A DNA stretch of 64,000 nucleotides, from contig JADZAN010000016.1 in the NCBI GenBank assembly GCA_020852815.1, positions 117,529 through 181,528 on the forward strand, in the 5' to 3' direction. The stretch is from Gemmatimonadaceae bacterium (GTDB lineage Bacteria; Gemmatimonadota; Gemmatimonadetes; Gemmatimonadales; Gemmatimonadaceae). Below the pieces are notes generated by a model. It made no database searches. It worked only from the letters and a program-made list of their open reading frames with translations, and was not told the origin of the DNA. Every line of letters starts with the position of its first letter. Positions within the stretch are counted from its first letter, which is position 1. Below are positions 55,665 through 63,837 of the stretch, piece by piece. Made by a program: the position numbers and the translations under genes.

Positions 55665-56338
55665 CCGGTCGTACCCTCGTTCGATCCCTGGCGCTCGTGC
55701 TCACCCTCACGGCGTTCGCGCCGAGCGCGACGGCGCGGTTGGGGATTGCGCGGCTGCAGTACGACGGTGGGGGGGACTGGTACGCCAACCCGTCGTCGCT
55801 CCCCAACCTGCTCAAGGCGATCAACGAACGGACGTCGCTGCGTGTCGAACCTACGGAAGGGCGTGTGACGCTGGCCGACGACAAGCTCTACGACTACGCG
55901 TTCCTGCACATGACCGGTCACGGCACGGTGAAGTTTTCGGACCAGGACGTGGTGCGGTTGCGTGAGTGGTTGCTGCGCGGCGGCTTTCTGCATGTGGACG
56001 ACAACTACGGGCTCGACGAGACGTTCCGGAAGGAGATTGCGCGCGTCTTCCCCGACCGGCCGCTGGTCGATGTCCCGCTGTCGCACCCCATCTACCACGT
56101 GGTGTACGACTTCCCGAAGGGTGTCCCGAAGATCCACGAGCACGACGGCAAGCCGGCGCGTGGGTACGGGATCTTCATCGGCGATCGCCTTGCGGTGTAC
56201 TACACGAGCGAGAGCGACATCGGGAACGGGTGGGAGGATGTCGGGACGTACAACGATCCCCCCGAGCTGCACGAGGCGGCGCTTCGGATGGGGGTGAACC
56301 TCTTTGTCTACGCCGTGACGAGTCGGCCGGTCTCATGA
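55661..56338 (+). CDS. DUF4159 domain protein
   Basis: A 225-residue exported protein with signal peptide (SLALVLTLTAFAPSATA, about residue 25). The DUF4159 core has RLQYDGGGDWYANPSSL, FLHMTGHGTVKFSDQD, LLRGGFLHVDDNYG and a periplasmic location. The family has a Rossmann-like, glutamine-amidotransferase-related fold but no proven activity. It often lies near MoxR/DUF58/Bat-type genes, which are not in this window. Coupled by ATGA to both neighbours. Confidence 0.85.
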   Translation: MTGRTLVRSLALVLTLTAFAPSATARLGIARLQYDGGGDWYANPSSLPNLLKAINERTSLRVEPTEGRVTLADDKLYDYAFLHMTGHGTVKFSDQDVVRLREWLLRGGFLHVDDNYGLDETFRKEIARVFPDRPLVDVPLSHPIYHVVYDFPKGVPKIHEHDGKPARGYGIFIGDRLAVYYTSESDIGNGWEDVGTYNDPPELHEAALRMGVNLFVYAVTSRPVS

Positions 56339-59300
56339 CGTTATTCGACCTGGTGGAGCGCGAGCGCCGCGGCGTCGCGCGGCAGCTGACGGCGGGCGGG
56401 GTGGCCCTGGTGCTGGCGGGGGTGGCGATCGTCCTCCTGGCGGCCACACTGACGTTAGGCGGTGCGCGGTGGCTGGCGCTTCCGCGGCTGATGCCATTCC
56501 TTGGCTGGGCGCTGGCGCTGGTGGCGGGCGTGCTCGCCGCGCGCTGGGTGCGCGGCCGCCTGGGCGACGAGACGTCGATCACGCGCATTGCCGGCGCGGT
56601 GGAATCGGAGCGGCGGATGCGCGATGGCGCGGTGCGGGTCGCGCTGGAGGTGGCGGACCACGGCGTCTTCGGGCGATTGAATGCGGAGCAGGTGGCGGGA
56701 AAGCTGGCGGGTTTTGGTGGCGCATCGCTCGCCCCCGCGCTGCGCAAGCAGGTGACGCGTCGGGCGGTGGGGGGGCTCGGCGTTGCGGCTGTCGGCATCC
56801 TGGGCCTGGTCACCGCGGCATCGGCGGCGCCCGACGGCTGGCGCGCCCTGCTGCACCCGGTGCGGGCGTGGAACGGGACGTTGCTGGGCGGCGTGACGCT
56901 GAGCCAGGCACCGCGCTCCGTGCTGCGCGGCGAGAAGGTGAAGCTGGTGGTGCGCGCCCCGGGACGGCGCTTCGTGACCGTGGCCCAGCGCGTGACGGGG
57001 AGCTCGTGGCGCACGAGCGCGCTGGCGCTGGCCGGTGATTCCGGCATCGTGACGTTAGGGCCGCTCGACGCCGACCTTGCGCTGTATGCCACCGACGGGC
57101 GCAGCACCAGCGACACGATGGCGGTGCGCGTGGTCGACCGCCCGTTCATTGGCGACATCACGGTCAAGGCGGTCTTTCCGGGCTACCTGGCGCGCAAGGC
57201 CGAGTCGGTCCCGTTAGGCGAGCTGGTGCGCATTCCGCGGGGCACCGTGCTGGAGATCGAGGGGCATTCATCGACCGAGCTCACCGCGGTGTCGCTGGCG
57301 GGGCAGGGCGCGAGCACCGCGCTCGCCGTGTCGGCGCGCCGCTTCTCGGGGCGCTGGCAGCCGGCCACGGGAGGGAGCTTTGCCTGGGCGGCGACGGGAA
57401 GCGGCGGCCCCATCGAGGACCTTCCGCCAGCGTTGCAGCTGGAAGTGCAGGGCGACTCCGCCCCACGCGTGGAGATCCTGGCGCCGGGGCGCGACACGCT
57501 GGTCCTCCAGCGCGACACGATCGGCGTCTCGGTCCTTGCCACCGACGACCACGGACTCGCGAGCGCCGCGCTGCGCATCACGATCACCAATGCGCGCGGC
57601 GACGTGCGGTCGTCGCTGGTGCGGGCGTTAGGCAACGCCGCCGGCGAGCAGTTCCAGGGGCAGATCCCGCTGGCCATGTCGCAGCTCACGCCGGGCGACG
57701 CGATGAAGCTCGTGGCCATCGCCACCGACGCCTCGCCCTGGCGCCAGGTCGGCGAGAGTCCCACCGTCACGTTGCGCCTGCCGAGCGTCAGCGAACAGCG
57801 GGAGGCGATGCGCAACGCCGCCGACTCGGCGGTGGCGCAGGCGCAGGCGACCGCCAACGCGCAAAAGCAGCTCAATCAGCGCACCGCCGATGCCGCCCGC
57901 GCGCGCCAGCGCGAGCAGCAGAAGTCGGGGAAGGACGCGATGTCGTACGAGGCGTCCGAGCAGGCCAAGCAGTTCGCCAAGGAACAGCGCCAACTGGCCG
58001 ACCGCATGCAGCAGATCCAGCAGGCGGCCAAACAGATGGAGCAGCAGCTCAAGCAGACGGGGGCCCTCGACAGCGCGCTGCAGGAGCGCCTGCGCGAGGC
58101 GCAGAAGCTGCTGCGCGACGCATTGACCCCCGAGCTGCAGGAGAAGCTGCGCAAACTGGAGCAGGCGTCGCAGAGCATGTCGCCCGAGGAGTCGCGCAAG
58201 GCGTTGCAGGACCTGGCCGAGCAGCAGCGCAGGCTGCGTGAGCAGCTCGAGAAGTCGGTCGAGATGCTCAAGCGCGCGGCGATCGAAGGGCAGATGCAGA
58301 CGCTCAAGGACGAGGCCAAGGACCTGGCGAAGAAGCAGCGTGACCTCGTGGACTCGCTGCGCAAGGCCGACCAGGAGCAGGAGAAGCAGGCGGCCGAGAA
58401 GCTGGCCAAGGAGCTCTCCGACCGGGCGAAGAACCTGCAGGAGGACGTGAAGCAGCTGCAAGAGCGCCTCAAGAAGGAGAAGGCCGACGCCGGCGCCGAT
58501 CGCGTGCAGGAAGCCAACGACAGGATCGATGAGTCGCTGGAAAAGCTGCAGCAGGCCATGCGCGAGCAGCAGCGGAAGCAGGGGCAACAGCCGGGGCAGC
58601 AGCAGCAGGGGGAGCAGAAGGAAGGGCAGCCCGGGCAGCAAGGGCAGCAGCAGGCGGGAGAGAAGCAGGGGCAACAGGGGCAACAGGGGCAGCAGGGGCA
58701 GAAGCAGCAGGGAGGAGAGAAGCAACAGGGGCAACCGGGGCAGCAGGGGCAGCCGGGGCAGTCCTCCAACGATTCGAAGCAGCAAGGGCAGGGGCAGCAG
58801 GGCCAGCAGGCCCAGAAGGGGGGGCAGGCGGGCAACCAGCAGGGGAACGAGGCCTCCGCGGAGCAGGCGGCCAAGGCCATGGAGGATGCCGCCAACGAAC
58901 TGGGGAAGGCGCGCGACCAGCAGGTGAGCGAGTGGAAGAAGGAACTCACCGGCGAGATGGACCGCGCCATCCAGGAGATGTTGCAGCTGGCGCGCGAGCA
59001 GGACAACCTGGAACAGCAGGCGCGGCAGGGGGCGTCGCCCAACGAGCTGCGCTCGCAGCAGAGCGCGTTGCAGCAGGGGGTGGACAAGGCGATGCAGCGG
59101 CTGCAGCAGGCATCGACCAAGTCGAACCTCCTGTCGCAGCGCTCGATGCGCATGATGTCCGATGCCCGACGCAAGGTGGAGGAGGCGACGGCGCAGACGC
59201 AGCGCGCGCAGAGCGGGCCGCAGATGGCGAGTTCGATGCGCGAGGCGAGCGAGTCGCTCAACCAGGCCGGCGCCTCGCTGGTGCGCGACCGCGAGCGGAC

Positions 59301-59853
59301 GCAGAACTCGGAGTCGGCCACCGGCTTTGCCGAGATGCTGGAGCAGCTGCAACAGATGCAGAAGCAGCAGCAGGCGCTCAACTCGGCGGCGCAGGACCTG
59401 ATGCCCAAGTCGGGCGGGAAGATGGACCAGCAGGGGCAGGACGCGGCGCGCGACCTGGCCAGGCAGCAGCGCGAGGTCGCGGCCAAGCTGGAGGAGCACG
59501 GTGATCGCGACGAGACCGGGCGATCGGACGAGATGGCGCGCGAGGCGCGGCAGATCGCGCAACAACTCGAGTCGTCCAATCTCGACGCGGCGGTGCTCGA
59601 GCGTCAGCAGCGCCTGTTCCGCAAGATGCTCGATGCCGGGCGCCTGCTGGAGGAAGACCAGCGCGAGGACACGGGAAAGCGTGAAGCCAAGCCGTGGACC
59701 GGGACGGAGACGTTCACGCCACAGGGGAACACCGCCAGCGGCAAGAACGCCACGCGCTTCACGGCACCCACGTGGAACGAGCTGCGCGGACTGACGCCGG
59801 AGGAGCGGCGCCTGGTGCTGGAGTACTTCAAGCGGATCAATGCGAAACCTTGA
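56335..59853 (+). CDS. DUF4175-like large coiled-coil membrane protein
   Basis: A 1172-residue protein. About three N-terminal membrane segments (residues 20-43, 48-65, 145-163) precede Ig-like beta domains (about 180-480). A very long coiled-coil region (about 495-740) leads to a Gln/Gly-rich low-complexity stretch (about 740-842), then more helices and a conserved-looking C-terminus (TPEERRLVLEYFKRINAK). This layout matches DUF4175-type proteins beside DUF4159. It is probably inner-membrane anchored and periplasmic; function unknown. Confidence 0.8.
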   Translation: MTLFDLVERERRGVARQLTAGGVALVLAGVAIVLLAATLTLGGARWLALPRLMPFLGWALALVAGVLAARWVRGRLGDETSITRIAGAVESERRMRDGAVRVALEVADHGVFGRLNAEQVAGKLAGFGGASLAPALRKQVTRRAVGGLGVAAVGILGLVTAASAAPDGWRALLHPVRAWNGTLLGGVTLSQAPRSVLRGEKVKLVVRAPGRRFVTVAQRVTGSSWRTSALALAGDSGIVTLGPLDADLALYATDGRSTSDTMAVRVVDRPFIGDITVKAVFPGYLARKAESVPLGELVRIPRGTVLEIEGHSSTELTAVSLAGQGASTALAVSARRFSGRWQPATGGSFAWAATGSGGPIEDLPPALQLEVQGDSAPRVEILAPGRDTLVLQRDTIGVSVLATDDHGLASAALRITITNARGDVRSSLVRALGNAAGEQFQGQIPLAMSQLTPGDAMKLVAIATDASPWRQVGESPTVTLRLPSVSEQREAMRNAADSAVAQAQATANAQKQLNQRTADAARARQREQQKSGKDAMSYEASEQAKQFAKEQRQLADRMQQIQQAAKQMEQQLKQTGALDSALQERLREAQKLLRDALTPELQEKLRKLEQASQSMSPEESRKALQDLAEQQRRLREQLEKSVEMLKRAAIEGQMQTLKDEAKDLAKKQRDLVDSLRKADQEQEKQAAEKLAKELSDRAKNLQEDVKQLQERLKKEKADAGADRVQEANDRIDESLEKLQQAMREQQRKQGQQPGQQQQGEQKEGQPGQQGQQQAGEKQGQQGQQGQQGQKQQGGEKQQGQPGQQGQPGQSSNDSKQQGQGQQGQQAQKGGQAGNQQGNEASAEQAAKAMEDAANELGKARDQQVSEWKKELTGEMDRAIQEMLQLAREQDNLEQQARQGASPNELRSQQSALQQGVDKAMQRLQQASTKSNLLSQRSMRMMSDARRKVEEATAQTQRAQSGPQMASSMREASESLNQAGASLVRDRERTQNSESATGFAEMLEQLQQMQKQQQALNSAAQDLMPKSGGKMDQQGQDAARDLARQQREVAAKLEEHGDRDETGRSDEMAREARQIAQQLESSNLDAAVLERQQRLFRKMLDAGRLLEEDQREDTGKREAKPWTGTETFTPQGNTASGKNATRFTAPTWNELRGLTPEERRLVLEYFKRINAKP
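58575..58860. repeat. CAGGGGCAG nonamer repeat encoding poly-Gln/Gly region
   Basis: Many imperfect nonamers (CAGGGGCAA, CAGGGGCAG) in the coding strand produce GQQGQQGQ-type sequence. Period-3-compatible expansion suggests slippage-driven length variation within the DUF4175-like gene. Confidence 0.8.
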
Positions 59854-59856
59854 GGC

Positions 59857-59890
59857 GAGAGGACGAGAGGACGGGAAGACGAGAAGACGA
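59857..59890. repeat. GAGARGAC octamer array
   Basis: GAGAGGACGAGAGGACGGGA then AGACGAGAAGACGA fills the gap between the DUF4175-like stop and the GTG at 59891. Here the purine strand is the coding strand, so it may double as a ribosome-binding region. Confidence 0.8.
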
Positions 59891-61642
59891 GTGAACGTGT
59901 TGTTGGGCGTTGCTCGGGGGCTCGCCTGCGGGGCGGCGTGGTTCGTGGGCGTCTCCACCGCGGTGTCGGCGCAGGAGGGAAAGGCGGGGGCGCCGTCGCC
60001 GTTGGTGCAGGCGCTCGATCTCGAAGGGGCGGGGAAGTGCCGAGAGGCGATCCCGCTCTATCGCAGGGCGCTGGACGGGAGCGAGGATCCGGTGGGGGCG
60101 GTGCTCGGCATGGAGCGCTGCTACGCGATGGTTGGGGGGAGCGCGGAGCTGGCACCGCTCGTCGATTCGCTCCTCGTCAGGCGGCCGCGCGATCCGATGC
60201 TGCGCACGGTGCAGCTGCGCACGCTCATCGGCCTGCGGCGCGAGCGCGAGGCGGAGGTTGCGTTCAACCAGTGGTTGGTGCTCTCGCCGCGCGAGCCGGC
60301 GCCGTACCGCGAGTATGCGCGGCTCCTGCTCGATGCGGGGCGCGCCGCGGCGGCGGATACGGTGCTGCGCGGTGCGGTGGCGGCGCTGGGCGGGTCACGC
60401 GACCTGGCCGCCGAGTTTGCGCAGATGCAAGGGGCGCTTGGGATGTGGCTCGCCTCGGCGCGCAGCTGGCGGGAGGCCAGCGACGCGATGCCGTACATGG
60501 AGCAGGCCGCGGCCTTCGCGCTCCTGCCGACTCCCGACTCGCTGCGCGACAGCGTGCGCGCCGTCCTTGCGGCGGCGCCGGTGACGCTGGGGCCGCGGCG
60601 CATCCTGGCGTCGCTGGAGTCGCGCTGGCGCTCGGCGCGCGAGGGGTGGGCGGTGCTGTCCCAGGTCCCCGTGACCGACTCGGTGGTGCAGGCGTGGATC
60701 GACTATGCCGGCGAGGCCGAGGGGAACGAGGCGTGGCTGACGGCGCGCGATGCCTACACAGCGGCAGCGGCTCGGCGCCCGCGCGACGCGTCGCTGCGCC
60801 TGCGCGGAGCCACGGCGGCGCTCAACGGCGGGGAGCCGGCATCGGCCATGGCGATCCTCGAGCCGCTCGCGGCGTCGAGCGACAGCGCGACCGCGGGTGC
60901 GGTGGCGCTGCTGCAGGTGCGCGTCCTGGCCGCCCTGGGGCGCGGGGCCGCGATCGAGCAGTTGCTTGCCGCGCGTGCGGCGCAGCTCGGCCCCGCGGGG
61001 GTTCGCCAGGCGCAACGCTCGCTGGCCTGGGCGTGGATCCGGAGCGGCGACCTTCCCAGGGCGCGCTCGGCGCTTGCGGCTGGCGGTGGTGGGACGGAGG
61101 AGGATGAACGAGTGGAGGCCTGGCTCGCCCTGTACGAGGGCGACCTCAAGACCGCCCGCGGCGGCTTGCGACGTACCGACGAGATGTCGCGCGACGTGGT
61201 GACGGCGATGGCGCTGCTCTCGCGGACGCGCGCCGAACAGGCGGCGGGGGTGGGCGCGGCCTTCCTGGCGTTGGCCAAGGGCGACACCGCGGCCGCCGCG
61301 AAGCGCTTCGAGGCCACCGCGGAGGAACTCGCCGACGCGAAGCCCTTCCTCCTGCTCGTCGCGGCGCGGCTCTCGCTGGCCTCGAAGGACTCGACGCATG
61401 CCGTGGCGCTCTGGCAGGCGCTGGTCGAGCAGCACGTCGATGCCCCCGAAGCGGCGGAAGCGGAACTCGATTGGGCGCGGCTGTTGCGACGCCGTGGCGA
61501 CGCCGCCGGTGCCATCGCACATCTCGAGCACATGATCCTCACCTATCCGCAGAGCGCACTCGTCCCGCAGGCGCGGCGCGAACTCGAACTGGCGCGCGGA
61601 ACGGTGCCGCCAGGGCTCGTGGGAGAGGCGGGCGATGCATGA
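59891..61642 (+). CDS. TPR-repeat exported protein
   Basis: A 583-residue helical-repeat protein. A signal peptide (VARGLACGAAWFVGVSTAVSA, about residue 28) is followed by tetratricopeptide-type repeats throughout (ALDLEGAGKCREAIPLYRRAL, AHLEHMILTYPQSALVPQAR). It is likely periplasmic and an adaptor for its neighbours. The GTG at 59891 is preferred because a frame starting at 59840 would translate the octamer array. Its TGA overlaps an ATG at 61639 (ATGA). Confidence 0.82.
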   Translation: MNVLLGVARGLACGAAWFVGVSTAVSAQEGKAGAPSPLVQALDLEGAGKCREAIPLYRRALDGSEDPVGAVLGMERCYAMVGGSAELAPLVDSLLVRRPRDPMLRTVQLRTLIGLRREREAEVAFNQWLVLSPREPAPYREYARLLLDAGRAAAADTVLRGAVAALGGSRDLAAEFAQMQGALGMWLASARSWREASDAMPYMEQAAAFALLPTPDSLRDSVRAVLAAAPVTLGPRRILASLESRWRSAREGWAVLSQVPVTDSVVQAWIDYAGEAEGNEAWLTARDAYTAAAARRPRDASLRLRGATAALNGGEPASAMAILEPLAASSDSATAGAVALLQVRVLAALGRGAAIEQLLAARAAQLGPAGVRQAQRSLAWAWIRSGDLPRARSALAAGGGGTEEDERVEAWLALYEGDLKTARGGLRRTDEMSRDVVTAMALLSRTRAEQAAGVGAAFLALAKGDTAAAAKRFEATAEELADAKPFLLLVAARLSLASKDSTHAVALWQALVEQHVDAPEAAEAELDWARLLRRRGDAAGAIAHLEHMILTYPQSALVPQARRELELARGTVPPGLVGEAGDA

Positions 61643-61683
61643 GTTTTCGCCAGCCCCACCGCGCACTCCCCCAGCCCCACCGC

Positions 61684-61893
61684 GCACCATCGCAGCCTTA
61701 CCGCGCACCATCGCAGCCTTACGGCGCACTATCGCAGCCTTCCCGCGCACCATCGCAGCCTTACGGCGCACCATCGCAGCCTCACGGCGCACCATCGCAG
61801 CCTCGCGGCGCACCATCGCAGCCTCGCGGCGCACCATCGCAGCCTTACGGCGCACCATCGCAGCCTTACGGCGCACCATCGCAGCGTTACCGC
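61684..61893. repeat. 21-bp tandem array A, about 10 units
   Basis: Unit GCGCACCATCGCAGCCTTACG (21 bp, given here as its key form CACCATCGCAGCC plus a variable TTACGG/TCGCGG/TCACGG tail). Ten tandem units with few changes and no spacers. The 21-bp period keeps reading frame (seven codons). Confidence 0.9.
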
Positions 61894-61900
61894 CGACCAC

Positions 61901-62077
61901 CCCAGCCCCACCGCCCCCCTTCCCAGCGAAAGCTGGGATCCATTTGTCCGAACGTCGCGCCCGATCGGTCGCCAGCGCGCGGAGAAGTGCGTCTCACGCG
62001 CTGCTGCGAAGCCGCGAAGGCGCGAAGCGCTTCGCCTCCTCACCTTGATGCCACTCGTGCGTTTCTCCCTTTCGTTG
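61901..62077. repeat. 177-bp unit U, copy 1
   Basis: Begins CCCAGCCCCACCGCCCC, contains hairpin CCCAGC-GAAA-GCTGGG at 61922-61937 and a palindromic GCGAAGCGCTTCGC, ends near ATGCCACTCGTGCGTTTC. Copy 2 at 62254-62430 has the same length and only about ten differences. Confidence 0.9.
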
Positions 62078-62245
62078 CGCACTCCCCCAGTGCATCCGCG
62101 CACTCCCCCAGTGCATCCGCGCACTCCTCAAGTGCATCCGCGCACTCCTCAAGTGCATCCGCGCACTCCTCCAGTGCATTGGCGCACTCCTCAAGTGCAT
62201 CCGCGCACTCCCCCAGTGCATTGGCGCACTCCCCCAGTGCATCCG
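62078..62245. repeat. 21-bp tandem array B, about 8 units
   Basis: Unit GCGCACTCCCCCAGTGCATC plus C (21 bp) with CTCAAG/CTCCAG/CCCCAG variants, eight units without spacers. The CGCAC start is shared with array A, so the arrays may be related. Confidence 0.9.
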
Positions 62246-62253
62246 CGCACACC

Positions 62254-62430
62254 CCCAGCCCCACCGCCCCCCTTCCCAGCGAAAGCTGGGATCCATTTGT
62301 CCGCGCGTCGCGCCCGATCGGTCGCCAGCGCGCGGAGAAGTGCGTCTCACGCGAAACTGCGAAGCCGCGAAGGCGCGAAGCGCTTCGCCTCCTCACCTTG
62401 ATGCCACTCGTGCGTTTCTCTTTCTCGTTG
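62254..62430. repeat. 177-bp unit U, copy 2
   Basis: Near-identical second copy of the unit at 61901-62077, with hairpin at 62275-62290. The ATG at 62401, the nearest start for the downstream gene, lies inside it. Confidence 0.9.
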
Positions 62431-63774
62431 GGGCGACAGCAACGCCTGCGGCGCACCGCGCGCTCGCGCGTCGTCGCTTCGCGCGCCACGCCCGCATCGC
62501 GCACCGCGCGCCCCCTGGTCCTCGCCGCGTTCGCGTCGCTCGCGATTCTGGCACTCCCCGCCGCCGCTCGGGCGCAGCACCTCCTCGTCCCGATGGACGA
62601 CGACCAGGCCAATCACCTCAAGGCGTATGGCCTCGTCTTCAACGCACTAAAGGACGGCAACAAGGCGGAGTGGTTCATCAACTATCGCGGCGGTGCGTAC
62701 CTCCTCCCCGACCTCACGGAGTTGCGCAAGCGCGCGACGCTCGACGGAATCTCGTTCGAGCCGGTGGAGAACGCTCGCCTGTCGGCGATGCGCGCCGAGA
62801 TCGCGGCGGGCAACATGGACGCCATCTCGCTGGAGCGCGCGCCCAAGGTCGCGATCTACAAGCCGGCCAAGTCGCCCCCCTGGGACGACGCGGTCACGCT
62901 CGCCCTGCAGTACGCGGGGATCGAGTTCCAGTCGGTCTACGATGAAGAGGTCATGGCCGGCGACCTCTCCAAGTACGACTGGTTGCACCTGCACCACGAG
63001 GACTTCACGGGGCAGCAGAACAAGCTCTACCTCGGCTTCCGCGACACGCCGTGGTTCATCGAGCAGCGCGAGCGCGCGCTCGCCAGCGCGCGCAAGCTGG
63101 GCTTCAACAACATCCCGGCGATGAAGAAGGCGGTCGCCGAGAAGATGCGGCAGTTCGTCGAGCGCGGAGGCTTCCTCTTTGCCATGTGCGGTGCGACGGA
63201 GACGCTGTCACTGGCGATCGCCGCGCACCAGACCGACATCGCCGGCTCGTTCGCCGACGGGACGCCGGTAGATGAGCAGGCCGACAGCAAGCTCGATTGG
63301 GATCGTTCGTTCGCCTTCAAGGACGTGCACCTGGAGCCGTCGCCCTTCGTGAACTCGATGAGCGACATCGACGGGCACCAGGTCAACGTCCCCGGGCGCC
63401 GCCAGCCGCTGGGGCAGTTCACGCTCTTCCAGTTCTCCGCCAAGTTCGATCCCGTCTCGTCGATGCTGGTGCAGAATCACCGCACGGTCATCGCCGACTA
63501 CTATGGCGTCACGACGTCGTTCACGAAGGGGACGATCAAGCAGGGGGTGACCATTCTTGCGCAGGAAGACGGCGCGCCGTGGGCGAAGTACCTGCATGGC
63601 GACTACGGCAAGGGCTCGTGGACCTATCTCGGTGGCCACGACCCCGAGGATCCGCAACACAACATCGGCGCAGCGCCAACCGACCTCTCGTTGCACCCGA
63701 CGTCGCCAGGGTATCGCCTCATCCTGAACAACGTGCTGTTTCCCGCCGCGAAGAAGAAGCCGCTGAAGACTTGA
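62401..63774 (+). CDS. Exported protein of the group often labelled asparagine synthetase B
   Basis: A 457-residue protein if started at 62401. After a basic N-terminus there is a signal peptide (LVLAAFASLAILALPAAARAQ), then a core beginning LLVPMDDDQANHLKAYGLVF. FLFAMCGATETLSLA resembles an amidotransferase-type nucleophile elbow and VDWLHLHHEDF-like motifs (YDWLHLHHEDFTG) may be ligand-binding. The database-style name is from memory, and no asparagine synthetase domain is visible. The frame is open back to the ATGA-coupled ATG at 61639, which would add about 254 repeat-encoded residues; the true start is uncertain. Confidence 0.78.
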   Translation: MPLVRFSFSLGRQQRLRRTARSRVVASRATPASRTARPLVLAAFASLAILALPAAARAQHLLVPMDDDQANHLKAYGLVFNALKDGNKAEWFINYRGGAYLLPDLTELRKRATLDGISFEPVENARLSAMRAEIAAGNMDAISLERAPKVAIYKPAKSPPWDDAVTLALQYAGIEFQSVYDEEVMAGDLSKYDWLHLHHEDFTGQQNKLYLGFRDTPWFIEQRERALASARKLGFNNIPAMKKAVAEKMRQFVERGGFLFAMCGATETLSLAIAAHQTDIAGSFADGTPVDEQADSKLDWDRSFAFKDVHLEPSPFVNSMSDIDGHQVNVPGRRQPLGQFTLFQFSAKFDPVSSMLVQNHRTVIADYYGVTTSFTKGTIKQGVTILAQEDGAPWAKYLHGDYGKGSWTYLGGHDPEDPQHNIGAAPTDLSLHPTSPGYRLILNNVLFPAAKKKPLKT

Positions 63775-63780
63775 ACTGCA

Positions 63781-63809
63781 GACGGGGGACGGGAGACGGG
63801 AGACGGGAG
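63781..63809 (+). repeat. GACGGGR heptamer array with G-quadruplex pattern
   Basis: GACGGGGGACGGGAGACGGG then AGACGGGAG: four G-runs with 2-4 base loops, just after the stop of the last gene. Followed directly by the hairpin at 63811-63837. Confidence 0.8.
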
Positions 63810-63810
63810 T

Positions 63811-63837
63811 GCGAACGGCGCCTTTGGCGCCGTTCGC
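63811..63837 (+). terminator. Perfect 12-bp stem hairpin after last gene
   Basis: GCGAACGGCGCC, loop TTT, then GGCGCCGTTCGC, followed by GTTTGATGG. It may terminate the TPR/asparagine-synthetase-like transcript. The GGCGCC core and the array beside it match the 36394-36450 element. Confidence 0.65.

Larger units (their letters stand above)
61643..62400. other. Composite repeat region
   Basis: About 758 bases made almost entirely of repeats: array A (61684-61893), unit U copy 1 (61901-62077), array B (62078-62245) and the front of U copy 2 (62254-62430). One frame starting at the ATGA-coupled ATG 61639 stays open through all of it into the next gene. Confidence 0.85.

Noticed and set aside
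59840..59890. Start of the TPR gene at 59840
   Set aside because: It would translate the octamer array and place the signal peptide internally; GTG 59891 gives a normal signal peptide.
57628..59958. A 776-codon Leu-rich open frame on the minus strand opposite the DUF4175-like gene
   Set aside because: The poly-Leu sequence is the reverse complement of CAG/CTG-rich codons in the coiled-coil region; no start context and no family resemblance.
61635..62048. A 137-codon frame (TIAALRR heptads) overlapping the TPR stop
   Set aside because: It is an alternative frame of array A and unit U; U is not frame-conserved between copies, so there is no evidence of coding selection.
61684..62245. 21-bp tandem arrays considered as a CRISPR array
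   Set aside because: Units are directly contiguous with no unique spacers, period 21 bp is too short, and no cas genes are nearby.
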